Position numbers and translations under genes: made by a program. A DNA stretch of 64,000 bases from Phanerochaete sordida (Eukaryota > Basidiomycota > Agaricomycetes > Polyporales > Phanerochaetaceae). The stretch lies in the NCBI GenBank assembly GCA_019973155.2, contig BPQB01000003.1, positions 434,001 through 498,000 of the forward strand, written 5' to 3'. Every line of letters starts with the position of its first letter. The first letter of the stretch is position 1. A model generated the notes under the pieces. The model searched no databases. It was not told the DNA's origin and saw nothing but the letters and a program-made list of their open reading frames with translations. Of the stretch, positions 34,972-49,380 are shown piece by piece.

Positions 34972-36469
34972 CCGCTTCGCTGTACACCTGTACTGATACA
35001 TGACATCACCACCCGCCGGGCTCGCTCATTGGCCCAGAGTCAATTATCTTCGGGGCTTGCGAGGTCATCAAATTTCCTCGGGGCCAGCGCTACCGTCTCC
35101 GGTTTTTGTCCGCGGTGAGGGCCCTTCTTGCGAGGCTAAGTCGGCGGAAGCCAGCGGGGACGCTCGGGCGTGAGTGCTCTGTTGTTGCTGATACTCCCTC
35201 CGGCGCCTACCCCAAACCTTGCAATTGGGTGCACCCTGGAGCTACACAAAGGCTCTGCCTGTTTTAGCGGGCAGGCGCCGCGCGGGACGCTGGGCTCGCC
35301 CGCCCGCCGCAAGCCGCGCTGTGTGCCTGGCAGCTGCAATTGTGCGCGATGCGCGGCGCCCCTTCATTTGAGCAGCGTGCAATGTCTCGAGACTCGGCAC
35401 GGCGCCGGATCCTGCTGTGCGCAGGCCCCGAGGTGGCAGGAGATGCATGCTGGCGCGGGCCAAGGGCCGACAGGGTTCGCGCCGCATGGGGATGCACACG
35501 TTATGACAAGGTTGGCTTTGCGGCGACCCTGGCGTCCGTGTATCGCTGATATCAGGGCGCCACATGGACCAGCGTCCGTCGCCCATCTTTGCTGATGCCG
35601 GGCATGACGCTGCAGAGACCCGCGCTGTTGTGTCAATGTGACGTGCGGTCGCTGCGGTGGGGGCCGCCGATGACGGGGTCCGCGCCGCGTCCGATTGTTC
35701 TCGTCGCTGTGTCTCTTCGTGGCGTCGGCTTCTGATGGCGCTGCTCGGGGGAAAAACCGATGGCCGGATGGAAGAGCAGAACGTGCCCGCCGTGGCGGAC
35801 GTGGAACGTGCCAGGACGGGCCCACGCTGCAGAGCGCGCCGCGGCAGCCCCAGGCGCCGCGTACGGCACGCTTTGCTGGAAACTGGGCTGCCTCCTGCGA
35901 TGCGGCCAGCAGGAAAGCACGAAAAATGGGCGGCTAGCTGGGAGTCTATCGCGCCGCGCCAAGCTTGGAGGAAAGAGTGCCAATTGTGTCCGCCGTCTCG
36001 TTGTCGCTGTTGTGTGCGCGTTGGCCGGGGATGCATCCGTCGCGGTCGTCATCTGCATGCTTGGATCCGCCGGCTTGGCGGGTCGCGGGATCGTTCTGCC
36101 TGCGGCCGGGAGGCGGAGGCCAGGCCAGGAGGCGCGCCAGGCACTGCGGGGGTGAGACAACCAGGAACGCGATTTGCATGGCCGGTGCCTCGCTATTGGG
36201 TGCGCATCGCAATTTTGCCCAAATGCGGCAGGTGTGCCGGCGTGCCGAGCGTCGATGCTCAGACTCCGACGCACGCGACATCGCAGATTTGTGGAGCGAT
36301 CAGGAGCAATCGAGAGGGCATGCCTGTCTTTGATTTTCGGCCTCGGCTCGACATTGTCGCACGCCCGTCTACTTAAGCCCGGCCCCCCTCTCCTCGCCCC
36401 TGCCCACACCCACCGCCTCGACTTCCCATCCGCCGTCCCCGCAACGTCCCACAACACTCCCGCATCACC
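34972..36469. other. Long GC-rich intergenic region upstream of the peptide gene
   Basis: About 1.5 kb with no credible gene. Several long frames on both strands are artefacts of high GC: they are Arg/Ala/Cys/Pro-rich, overlap one another and carry no motif. A short C-rich leader (about 36380-36469) precedes the next ATG. The length suggests an extended regulatory region for the peptide gene. Confidence 0.55.
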
Positions 36470-36776
36470 ATGAAGCTTTCTCTCACCGCCCTCACCGTCG
36501 TTGCTCTGGCGACCTTTGCGGCCGCGAACCCCGTTCCCAACGCCGCAGCAGAGGCGGCTCCGGTGAGTGCACTCCGTGCTGTCTTCATTACTACCGTCAC
36601 TCACCCCGTGTGCAGGAGCCCACCTACCCCAACGGCTACTTCAAGCGCACCAACTTTGAGACTTCGGGATGGAAGCGTGAGCCTGATGTGCGTACATTCG
36701 CCAATCGTCAACCACGATCGTAGCGCTTACGTTCTTGCAGTACGGCAAAGCTTCGTGGCGCCGCTTCTTCCAGTGA
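36470..36776 (+). CDS. Secreted peptide precursor with three dibasic (Kex2-type) cleavage sites
   Basis: Three exons join in phase 0: 36470-36562, 36616-36687 and 36741-36776, giving 66 residues. Residues 1-19 (MKLSLTALTVVALATFAAA) form a strong signal peptide. A short Ala/Pro pro-segment follows. From residue 32 the chain is a series of short blocks each ending in an aromatic residue plus a basic pair: EPTYPNGYF-KR, TNFETSGW-KR, EPDYGKASW-RR, then FFQ and the stop. Blocks 1 and 3 are both 11 residues and both start EPxY, so the blocks look like diverged repeats. No Cys and no CaaX ending is present, so it is neither a hydrophobin nor a typical basidiomycete lipopeptide pheromone. Kex2 cleavage in the Golgi is inferred from the motif. 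No modifying enzyme gene is adjacent. Function unknown. Confidence 0.72.
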
Positions 36777-37490
36777 AACTGGATGAAACGACTTCCGTAT
36801 GTTCTCCTCTATTTGCTTCCGTCCACCGTCACTGACTCAACGGTAGACTGATATCCCGTTATCCTTATTCGTTATGGTACTTCGCTCCGTAGTCTGGTAC
36901 TGATCGTAAACTCGTAAGTCTCGATTGGCCTCTGCTTCGTCGTCCAGTCCTTGACACGAAGCTGCCCTCCAGTACCTCCCCGTGGTCGCCTTAGTTCGAC
37001 ACTTTTTGTGGACGATGTGTCGCGTAAAATACGATGGTGGTCAGGCCCTGTCATACCCACGTTCGTTGCTCCCTCTCCTTGGTGTCATTTGTCGTTTTGT
37101 CTCTACTTGTTCCGCACTGTATTCTATCATGCAAACTCTGTATATTGGCACAGTCCTTACACGGTTTCGCTGAGCGACATGCCCGTGCCCCCTGGAGTGA
37201 ACGCAAGCTTGTTAGGTATCACGGGTAGCATGGTAGTGGTTTCTCGGAAGACAATATGTCATGGAGATGATGCGGGCCCTGCGACATGCAACGACTTGCT
37301 TTGGTCGTCTGCGGCACCGAGCACAGCGACGAAGAACAAGTTTTGCGCCTGGGGCTCGGCGACAGACACGTGCGGCCGAGCGGCTAATTGGCCGTTGCGT
37401 TTAGGGCAGGCTCTTTCGCGGGCAAGCAGATCGCGTGGCTCATTTGCACGTCTCGCCCTCGTTCCCCACAGCCCACCCTCCGTTGCCGCC
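36777..37490. other. Intergenic region between the peptide gene and MCM3
   Basis: About 710 bases: peptide-gene 3' flank and MCM3 promoter. An open frame upstream of MCM3 reads into its start but has no conserved content, so it is left out. Confidence 0.6.
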
Positions 37491-40554
<3,064 letters not shown>

Positions 40555-40700
40555 TAACTGGACGATAACCTCGAGTGTGGTGCGTACTGTACAAGAGATC
40601 CGAACGACAAAACCTGACGCGTATGCGGAAGTACTCAACATATTCTCGATAACCTTCAGCCAGCATGTAAAGCATAGGGACATATTCTCATCAAGGTACC

Positions 40701-43700
40701 CTAAGCATCCTGCGATATCCCCCGCAGCTCGTCGCTGAGGCCCGAGCCCCACGCAGACAGCCCCGCAGAGCCGGACCGGCTGTCGGTCGGGGTGAGCTCC
40801 GAGTCGACCGTCAATATCGAGGGCGTCGGAGACTCGGAGAGCCTCGCTGCGGAGAAGCCCGGCGAGCCGCCTGGGATGACGATGCTCAGGTGGTGTTTGG
40901 AACCGGGGAGGTCGACGGACGACGAAGACGCGTTCGTGGGCCCGGGGAGCCAGAGTGAGTGGGAAGATAGGCGTTTAGATGCGGTGGTGGTCTGCGACGG
41001 CAGTGCCAGGGAGGTTGTGCTCTCTGACGGCGATGACAGTGGGGTGAGGGGACGCTTTTCCAGCGCAGCTGCACCAGCGTTTTCGGAAGCGAGCGCGTCT
41101 GACGACGGCGAAGCCGATAGTGGCTCTTCTGTACACGGGATGACCTTGACGTCGACACCCTTCTCGGTCGGCCAAGCGGTTTTTGGCTCTGCGGTCGAAT
41201 TGGCGCCAGGCTTTTCATCCGACCGCTTTTCGAGCGATCCGACTGCCGAGGAGAGCACCACCTGTTCACCGGTGCGCTGGTTGGGTGCTTCCGTGTACGG
41301 CGGGGGCAGCGAGGCCGTACTGGCGGCTTTGACATGAGAGGGACGGTCTGGTCGAGCTGGAGACGACGGGGGGTCGGGACTAGTCGCCGGGAACAGCACA
41401 TCGGCGTGAGCGATCAGGTCTTCCGATAGCGTGTCCTTACAGCATAGTGTCAGTGCCCGCATCACAGCTGTCATCGTACGGGGACAGACCTCAGAGGCAG
41501 GTGTACGAACAGAATTGTCTTTTCCGGAAGCAGCATCTTCACCGAAGAGGATTGGCCCGAAGATGATCGCAAGTTCCTTTGCATCCATCTTGTTCTTGTC
41601 GCTATGCGATGCAACCTTCGCAAGGTGCGCGAGGAGGAATTTCAGGGTAGCTTGATGCACAGGTGGCAATTGCTGTATCCTTGGACGCAATAGTGGGCAG
41701 TCTTTGAAATTGTGCCCCTCTAAAAGACCTTGTCAGGCTTTAGCATGGTTTCGTAGAGTGAAGCACTGACTGATATCGTGTGCATGCCGCACGCGATCCC
41801 TGAGCGACATTTGGAATACAGGCTCGGGAAGCTTCAGCAGATACGTCTAGGCACGATCCGTCTGTAAGCCGTCTGACGGAGCTAATTCTGAACGTCTTTC
41901 ACCTTCAACATAGAAGACATGGCATGCACATCATCCATAGAGGGAGCCAACTTGAAAGCTTCCCCGTCGCGCTCAATCGCAAGCTGGAGCTCTTGCACTA
42001 ATTCTTCTTCGCCAGGTACCTGTCACAGAGGCCTCAGTTAGGATCTCAACGCCGCTGTGGTATTATCACAGAACTGACCTTGTATATACCCTCGACTTCC
42101 AGCCCACGATTCTCAATCTCCCCTGTGCATATTTGCATAATTTGCGGGACATCGCCATCGGCAAAATTCTTCGAGATGGCGTAGTCGACCAGATTGATAC
42201 CGAAAATGAGGTCTCGACAGTCGCCCACGACGAAGTTCTCATATAAGACCGTGTTTGGGGCGGCGCGCATCACAAGACTTGGGATCTTCTCGGTAATGAG
42301 CGAGGTGTCCTTCTCCGGGTCTATCTTGTCTATGTATGATCTTGTCTGGTTACACGACTGTACTTGCGCTGCACACGCGGTCCTGTCAAGGTGATTAGTC
42401 CTGAGTTTTGCGTTGAAGTTAGCTGCAAAATGTTCACAATAATTCATCTGAAAACCGTTGCAATATGCGCCTCAAAGTGTCGGACAGCTCGTATGAAAAT
42501 GCCTCAAGGCCCTGTGGCGAACGTCAGAACGGTGTCTTGCCAAAGAAGATGACGACTGACCTGATATCCACCTTCCAAGACGCTGACTCTGCGGAGTCTC
42601 AGGGTCTCCAGCCAGTGAACACCATGCCTGTATTCCTTGTCTGGTGCGAAGTGAGCAGATCGTCCTATGAGCAAGTGCAAATCGCATACCAGCATTCTCG
42701 GCATCCTCCTTTGCGCGCTGAGCTTTCTGCTCAAGCTCAGCGCGATTCTCCTCCGACTTGGGGACACTGGTCTTATGAAGCGACCCTTTGAGCTGGCCCA
42801 GCTGTCGCTTGCCTGCGTGGCCTTCAGTCACAGAGAGGGGGAGCCTGAGCGCGCGTGCGTCTCACCGTGAAAGGCCAGACCTGAGAGGGCACCCGCGGCG
42901 GCCGATGACAGTTGAGCCCTTGACGCCGGTATATGAATGGAAGAGCCCGTGGATTTCGCTCGCGCCACGGCTGGCGAAGTTGACGGTGCGCCGTCTGCTA
43001 CGGCGGCCTTGAGGTCCTTGCTTTTGAGTGAGTATGTGTACAATCGCATAGAGAAGGGAGCGGGAAGCGGGTATGTACCTCGGCCTCTTTCGACTTTCTG
43101 ATGTAGTTTCGCTTGAGCTTGGGCAGGGTGCTATCTGCATAGCTTGTATACGCAGTGACAGAATTCTTGATATCCTTGCGGATGCGCTCGCGCATGCGTT
43201 CATGCGTTTTCTGTGCAAAGGTAAGTGACGGCACTCAAAACAGCGAACGACGGCATGAGTTTTTGAGAAGACAATATACCTTCAATTCCGTAAGAGGCGC
43301 AATCGCTTCAGATGTCCAGCTTGCTGCGAAATCCTTTCGTGTTTCACACTCTAGGAACACCAGTCACGGGTCCGATCCAAACAGATCGTAGTCCTGGGCA
43401 TACCTCGATCCAGGCTGTTCCTCAGCTCAGCCCATGCTTCGCGCGTTGTGTTCTTGGCCAAACTTGGGTCATAACGATCGACAAAGTAGACGTCGATAGT
43501 CTTCAGCCGTTTGGACAGATTCTCCAGGGCCTCGATACTACGTGCACACGTCAGATATGGTGGCACTAGGACAGCTCGCTGATCCGGACTCACTGTGCCT
43601 GCTCGAACTTTCGCCTGTCAAGTTGCGGTCTGTAAGCTTGCATGTCGACAATCGGAGCCAGGATACATACCGTTCCTGAAAATAGAGCAAGTAGCAGTCA

Positions 43701-43768
43701 GAGAGAATGCGCAGGTTGCCATCGATGGGCGGGAGCGGGGAGGCGTTCGCGCTGTCACTTGAATCCAT
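40701..43768 (-). CDS. F-BAR domain RhoGAP (Rgd1-like) with Lys at the arginine-finger position
   Basis: Membrane-bending and Rho-regulating protein like yeast Rgd1. The N-terminus (MDSSDSANASPLPPIDGNLR) leads into an F-BAR domain split over many short exons: ILSDCYLLYFQERRKFEQAQ, IEALENLSKRLKTIDVYFVD, TREAWAELRNSLD, ELKKTHERMRERIRKDIKNS. A long coiled-coil linker follows, then the RhoGAP domain: FGINLVDYAIS, VPQIMQICTGEIENRGLEVE, GIYK joined to VPGEEELVQELQLA, ALKTYLLKLPEPV-like sequence, LPPVHQATLKFLLAHL and NKMDAKELAIIFGPILF. The usual GIYR arginine is read as Lys here. A Ser/Pro-rich tail of about 230 residues ends at TAG 40701-40703. MCM3 faces it, 294 bases away. Confidence 0.85.
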
Positions 43769-44157
43769 GGCTGCAAGTGGCAGCCGTCCCATTCCAATCA
43801 TACAGAGACTTATAAACAAGCGTGCAGCTGAAAACCTTGTCAACGGATGTGCCCAGGATGCTGTCGGAGTGTCAATGAGTACCGCTCTGTCGGTGCTGCA
43901 TGCACGGTCGTAAATTTAGAAGCCTCGAGGGAGATGAAGCTTGTTCTGCTGCTGCCCCGGCGAGGGCGGTCGCAATATTCGTGTTCAATCTGTCCTGCAC
44001 GTCGTGGCGCGTCCCCAGCGCGATAGAAAGAATATTGCCATCCGCACATACTGTACTATGTTCCGAGAATGTAGGCCCTATGAAATATAAGTCAGTCATT
44101 CACGACTGGTGCAACGCGCTCTTCCATGTCTTCCCATGACGAGCGCCAAAACATCAT
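43769..44157. other. Intergenic region between RhoGAP start and TIP20 end
   Basis: About 390 bases: RhoGAP promoter and TIP20 3' flank. No gene seen. Confidence 0.6.
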
Positions 44158-47046
44158 TCATCGCTCGCAATCCGTCCTCGTCCTCACGATCTGCCCGACC
44201 TCCTCCCGCGTGAGCTCCGCAAAGCCGACCAGCTCGAGCATCGCCGCCTCCCACTCCTCGTCGCCCGCCGTGCCGAGCGTCGCGTCGACGACCCGCGCCC
44301 ACACGGCGCCCGTCGCGCCGACGACCCGCGCCGCCTGCAGGAGCCCGCGCCACGGCGCCTCTACCCGTGCGTGGGGCATGCGCGGGAGCGCGTGGCGGCA
44401 CGTCGATGCCCAGAGCTCGCACTCGGCCGTGATCGCGCGGCCCTCGGCCGGCGGGACGCGCCCGCGCCCGCGGTAGAGCAGCGCGCGCTGCAGGATGTGT
44501 GTCGCGAGGTGCGCGGCGATGCGTCGGTAGAGGGCCGCCGCTGTGCTTGGCGGGAGCGCGCCCTGCAGGAAGGTAAGCTGGGAGGAGAGGAGGGCGATCG
44601 GCGCGAGGAGTGTCGGAGGGAGGGCGATGGCGTCGGCGTCTGTGCCGGATGTTGGGGTATTTTGCCTGGAGAAGGTTAGCATTAAGCGGCATGTTCGTAG
44701 CGGAGAAGCACTCACGCCGACCCGCCGCTCTGGAAGTGTTGTCGAAGCCCCGCCTCAACTTCGTTACACACAGAGTGTACAATCATGTCCTCCGCGCGCG
44801 TCACCAATTTCCCATACTGAGTAACGAGCTCCTCGAAGATCGTGCCTTCGGGAGCCTCCTCTTCAGCAGCGCCCTTCGGATCTGGTAGCGACGCGGCCGC
44901 CTCCGCGCGGGCACGCAGCGCAGCTTTGTGGTTGATCTCTGTCCAGAGCTCGAGGAAGAACTGCGGGCCAGTCAATACAGCTGACGGGCTGAGAGCCGAA
45001 GAATGTACGCACGAGATCCTCTCCCCAGGCTTCCATAGCAGCGGCAACGTACTTCGCGCTAACGAGGGCTTTGCAGAGACGCTGTACGCCCTCGACGCCG
45101 CTTGTGAGCCGGCGCGAGTCTCCGAGGCGGCCAACGTCGGTGCCCAGCGCGCCAGGCACGGCGCGCATGAGCGTCGAGGAAAGTGTCTCGAACGCGTCGA
45201 GCGAAGAGGAGATCCGAGCGTGGTAAGACTCGAGCAGGGGAAGTTGCACCGTGATGAGGAAGCGCGTGCGGTGGATGAATTGCGGGAGGGGTGAGTAGCG
45301 GTCTACACAAGATAGTCAGAGATGATTACGGATGCCGGGCACGAAGCATACCGGTGACTTGCTCGACCAGTGCCTTGACCTTCCGCGCCGAGTTGGTGGG
45401 CTTCAGCTCGCGATCGATGGTTGACTCCTCCTCGCCATCCTCTGAGTCGTCCGCGATGAGCCACGCATCTTGCGAGCTGATGATCTCCATGTATTGGTCC
45501 ATTGCGACTGTCCGATTGTCAGCCTCGAGTCACTTCAGGACCAAGGGAAAACTCACATGCACGCTCGCCTTCCATCCACGCCTCGAACCAGTCCTTCCTG
45601 CCCAGGATGACCTCGCTGACGCCTTGCCACCGCCCGCCCTCACCGGCGGCGCTCGTGCCCGCGAGCTCGAAGCCCTCGTCGCGGAGGCTGCTGTCGAACG
45701 CAAGCGCCTGGTAGATCGTGTGCGCGAGCACGGGCGGGTGTGCAATGAGCGCGGGCACCGTCTTGCGCAGCTTGCGGGCGAGGAGCGGGAGGAGGAGCAG
45801 CGTGAACTCGCGCCAGGCGTCGGTGCCGCGGAACTCGGTGCGCGCGAGCAGCGGTTGGACGACGGACTCCATGAAGGGGCGGTGCTCGTGCGAGACGTTG
45901 AGGATGTGCGTGAAGTACCATTCGGGCTTGTCCAGGCGGTTGGTCTGGCGCGTGCTCTCGAAATGGTACTTGAACCGCAGCGAAACTGGGTGGACAAGGG
46001 CCTGTAATGGGTAGAGACCGTCCCTCTCTGTACGTTCTCGGGGAGCCGAAGCGTGTAGTTTCTCGCCACTGGACGCGGTAAGCATCAGTTCGCCCGATGA
46101 ATGACAGTACTAACATGCTTTGCAGCTTGAGAAGGTTGTAAAACGCGCTTTCGAACGCCTTCCTGTCTTCTTGGCTTGCGATAGCGTAATTGACTGGCAG
46201 TGGCCACTGAAGCTTCTCTGCAATCGTTTGCAGTGTCCTATGGAGATGTGAGCCTGACAGGTAGCTGAAGGGTAGCTATGTGCGTACGATGAGAATACGG
46301 CTTTGACGTCGTTCCACGTGCGGTCCTGTATGCTCTCCAAGAAGCTAACAAGATGGAGCTTCTGCTGCCCAGCAGCATCCTCAACTTGCTTGCCAGCTAC
46401 AGATACCTTCGCGACGAAAGCCTGGAGTTGCTCATATTGGGGTATGCAGTCGAATGGAGACGTCGACTTCGCCTTCAAGACGGCGGTCTCGCTGGGTCAT
46501 GTTAACGAGAGACCAAAAGCGCAAATGCTCTGTACACGCACCCAATCTGCAATGCGTGCTCCACCACTTGAATGTAGCTCTTCACGCTCTGCAGCTCTTT
46601 CAGGTTCCGATGCAGCGTCTCGATGTCCTCCAGCAACGTCGGCATCCCCTCCGGCCCGCTTAGTGAAGACACAAGCTCTTGAGAAAGATAAGACAGTTCA
46701 TCTGCGAGCGAATGTCGCAGCAGCGACAGCTCTTGGGCTGTGTGTAGATGTTCCTGCGCGGTGGAGCGTGTATTCGTTATGAGCAGGTCAACTTCGCTTT
46801 GCGACTGTACGAGCTAAGCTATGACAGTTGTATCAAGCAATAGTCTGGCGGTAACACTCTGAGGCGCACCTTGCCCTTGAGCTCGTTGTTCCGCTTGCTC
46901 GCGTCGGAAACGAGCTCGTCAAACTCTTCCGAGTCCTGCACGTCCTGGAACGTCTTGAAGCGCACATTGAGATAGTGCTTTGTGCGCTGGTGTGCGTCGC
47001 TCGCGCTGGGCGGGTCGAGCAAGGCCTGTATCTGCGCGGAGGACAT
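44158..47046 (-). CDS. TIP20: RINT1/Tip20 family subunit of the Dsl1 vesicle-tethering complex
   Basis: Tether for Golgi-to-ER COPI vesicles. The start MSSAQIQALLDPPSASDAHQ leads to an N-terminal coiled coil (LNVRFKTFQDVQDSEEFDEL; ELSLLRHSLADELSYLSQEL; IETLHRNLKELQSVKSYIQ). Central exons show the RINT1 signature region: FKYHFESTRQTNRLDKPEWY, FTHILNVSHEHRPFMESVVQ, VPALIAHPPVLAHTIYQALA, LRDEGFELAG, VILGRKDWFEAWMEGER. The C-terminal part reads MLTFSRQNTP, LLSSQLTFLQGALPPSTAA, LPRMPHARVEAPWRGLLQAA and ends VGQIVRTRTDCER. Size (about 800 residues) and order fit RINT1. About ten introns. Stop TGA at 44158-44160. Confidence 0.88.
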
Positions 47047-47163
47047 GGCGGGCGGAGGGGTCGTGGCAGGCGGAGACGCCGGAGGGCGGGATTGACGGCG
47101 GGCGTCGCGCTGCACATGACGTACACGGTGCGCGCCTAGCCCGCAAATGCAATCGCAGACCGA

Positions 47164-47169
47164 TATAAA
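47164..47169 (+). promoter_or_regulatory. TATA box upstream of carbonic anhydrase
   Basis: TATAAA followed by a strongly CT-rich stretch (about 47190-47285). It lies 135 bases before the ATG at 47299 but 645 before the canonical ATG at 47809, so transcription probably begins before the upstream exon. Confidence 0.45.
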
Positions 47170-47298
47170 CGCGTCGAGTCACCGCCGCGAAATTTGTTGG
47201 CCTCTGCCTCCTGCTCGACGTCCACGCCCTGCGTCTGCGCCTGCACCCCGTAGCCCTCGCCCGCGCCCGCCTGCCCCCCGCCGCCCTATGCACCACGG

Positions 47299-47433
47299 AT
47301 GGATCTTCTCTCCCGACGACTCTACAACGGCGGCTTCAACCACCTCAAGCGCAGGACGCTCTCGCTGCTCGTGCGCATGCCCCGTGCGATCACGCAGCCC
47401 GCGCTCGCCAGGCCCATGTCCATGCCTCATCAC
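47299..47433 (+). other. Possible upstream first exon of carbonic anhydrase (mitochondrial-type presequence)
   Basis: From an ATG at 47299 a 45-codon frame reads MDLLSRRLYNGGFNHLKRRT and continues Arg-rich with one acidic residue, as in mitochondrial presequences. A donor GTACCC at 47434 and an acceptor (CTGACCTCATGAATAG) ending at 47706 would join it in phase 0 to a frame that stays open into the carbonic anhydrase ATG at 47809. The intron would be 273 bases, long for this genome. An overlapping out-of-frame ATG at 47288 argues for caution. Confidence 0.4.
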
Positions 47434-47808
47434 GTACCCCTCGTGAACACAAATGTTCGTCCCCCGCTCTTTCGTGGTGTCCGCGCTGTATGGCGAGCTG
47501 CGCTAGAAGGTGCCGCTTGGCGTGTGTATGTGAACCGTGCACGCGCGGACGCTGTTCACATGCACGTCTACGAACATTCACGGTGCCACACGCTGTGAGC
47601 ATATCCTGCCTCCCACCCGCTCCTGCCACAACTCCTCCCGGCGTAGTTGATTGCGCCATCCCGCGCCATCCGCCGTATCTGGCCGGTATGCTGACCTCAT
47701 GAATAGAAAACCCCTGAGGACGGCCATGCCTGCAAGGGCATCCACTCCTACCTCAACTCGAGCCGCCGCGACAGCAGCACCCTGAGCACCACGCCCACAT
47801 CAGCCGCC

Positions 47809-48520
47809 ATGCCTGCACACACCGACTTCGTGGAGAACAATGCGCAGTACGCCGCCGCGTTCGGCGAGAAGGGCGCGCTCCCGCTGAAGCCCGGGAAGAA
47901 GCTGGCCATCGGTGCGTCTCGACCCGTCTAGGTACCTGCGCGGTGCTAATCCCCCTTAATTAGTGACGTGCATGGATGCGCGTATCAAGTGCGTACCCAG
48001 ATCAACAGTGCGACACAGTGCTAAACGTGTGTCCACAGCGTATACGCCGAGCTGGGCATCAACGAAGGCGACGCCCACATCATCCGCAACGCCGGAGGCA
48101 GCGCGTACGTTCCGCGTCTTCTGTTTTGCATCGTCTGCTGACCCGCCCTAGCAAGGACGCCCTGCGCTCCATCATCATCTCGCAGCGCCTGCTCGGCACC
48201 CGCGAGATCGCGGTCTTCCACCACACGGACTGCGGCATGCTGACCTTCAACACGCCCCAGCTCCGCAAGCTCGTGAAAGACTCCGACCCGGACAATGCGG
48301 CGCTGAAGGCCGTCGACGACATCGACTTCCTTGAGTTCTCCGAGCTCGAGCAGAGCGTGCGCGAAGACGTACAGTACCTCAAGGAGAGCCCGCTCGTCCT
48401 CCCCGAGACGCTTGTCACGGGCTGGGTGTACGAAGTCGGGACCGGAAAGGTCAGTATTCTCTCCCATGAGCTAACGTTTTTCGTTTGTTCATCGTCATGC
48501 AGATCCGTCGGATTGTTTGA
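47809..48520 (+). CDS. Beta-class carbonic anhydrase (small type)
   Basis: Zinc enzyme interconverting CO2 and bicarbonate. From MPAHTDFVENNAQYAAAFGE the joined exons give 169 residues. The active site is complete: Cys37 with the Asp39-Arg41 dyad (VTCMDARI) and His89 and Cys92 (HHTDCGM), plus IIRNAGGSAKDALRSI. The C-terminus reads TGWVYEVGTGKIRRIV before TGA at 48518-48520. Introns lie at about 47912-47964, 47989-48038, 48105-48149 and 48449-48501, all with good GT...AG ends. The start context GCCGCCATG is excellent and gives the usual length for this subgroup. An upstream in-frame exon could add a presequence of about 79 residues. Confidence 0.88.
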
Positions 48521-49380
48521 GCATGCCATTTTGCATCGACGTCATACGCGGCTCCGGGATACCTGGGGTGTGTATTATAGCAGTCTGCAGTCTATCCACC
48601 ACACTTATTCTCACTTCACAGGATCATGGACGAATGTTATGAATGCTCAGATATCAGACACGATATACTCAGCTTGTATACGTGTTCCTTCGAATACACA
48701 CTAGTTGTCCTGCCGTTCCAGTTGTTTATCTATCCCCCGCCGTCAAAAGTGAGTCCTTACGTCAAACACTGTTAAGCTCGAATGCACCCACCGCCTTCAA
48801 ACACTGTCTCATGCAGTCCGCAAGGAAACATCTGCTCGCCAGCACGTAAAGACTTGCTTGCTGGTGGAAAGAGGCTCCGGTTCCCGTACTTACGTACGCT
48901 ATTTAGGGACGTACGGGCGAGGAATAGTATGTATGAAAGTACGTCATGAAGGCCTCTACATATACAGTAGCTAACGTCCATTAAATCAGTGACTCCGACA
49001 AAACTGGCCGCATCCTCGCGCGTTGGATCCAACGCCCACTCCCAACTCTTCTTGGCCTCGTCTGGAATGACGGCTACCCCTGTGCGCCGAGGTCAATAAT
49101 ATCGGTTTCCTCCAGTGCTGCCCAGGGCAGGCGTAGTGGTCGCTCTTCACCCTCGTGCCCACGGCGTTGTGCAGTCGTCCGTTCGTGATCGTCTTTGAAC
49201 CAAAGAGGTGGCAAGCACCCCAACGAGAAGCAGGGTGCCCGTGCCCAGATCGTGCCGATAATCATGCGAAGGCCTTATCGATAAGAACATGCGTTTACTG
49301 CATGTATTTCAAGTGAACTCTTCCGCCATCCCCGTCAGGCTCATTCTCTACTCTGACTCTCCAAACCTGCTCCTACCACA
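48521..49380. other. Intergenic region between carbonic anhydrase and DUF6535 gene
   Basis: About 860 bases; 3' flank and promoter. No gene seen. A short inverted repeat (48883-48889 with 48911-48917, CCCGTAC/GTACGGG) is present, probably without meaning. Confidence 0.55.

Noticed and set aside
35633..36604. Open frame of 323 residues on the minus strand overlapping the peptide gene
   Set aside because: Composition is Arg/Gly/Pro-rich without recognisable domains, and it runs antisense through the well-supported signal peptide exon.
36951..37490. N-terminal extension of MCM3 from an upstream in-frame ATG
   Set aside because: The extra residues show no similarity to MCM3, while the ATG at 37491 gives the canonical N-terminus.
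48883..48917. 7-bp inverted repeat CCCGTAC/GTACGGG
   Set aside because: Short and single-copy; expected by chance in a window this long.
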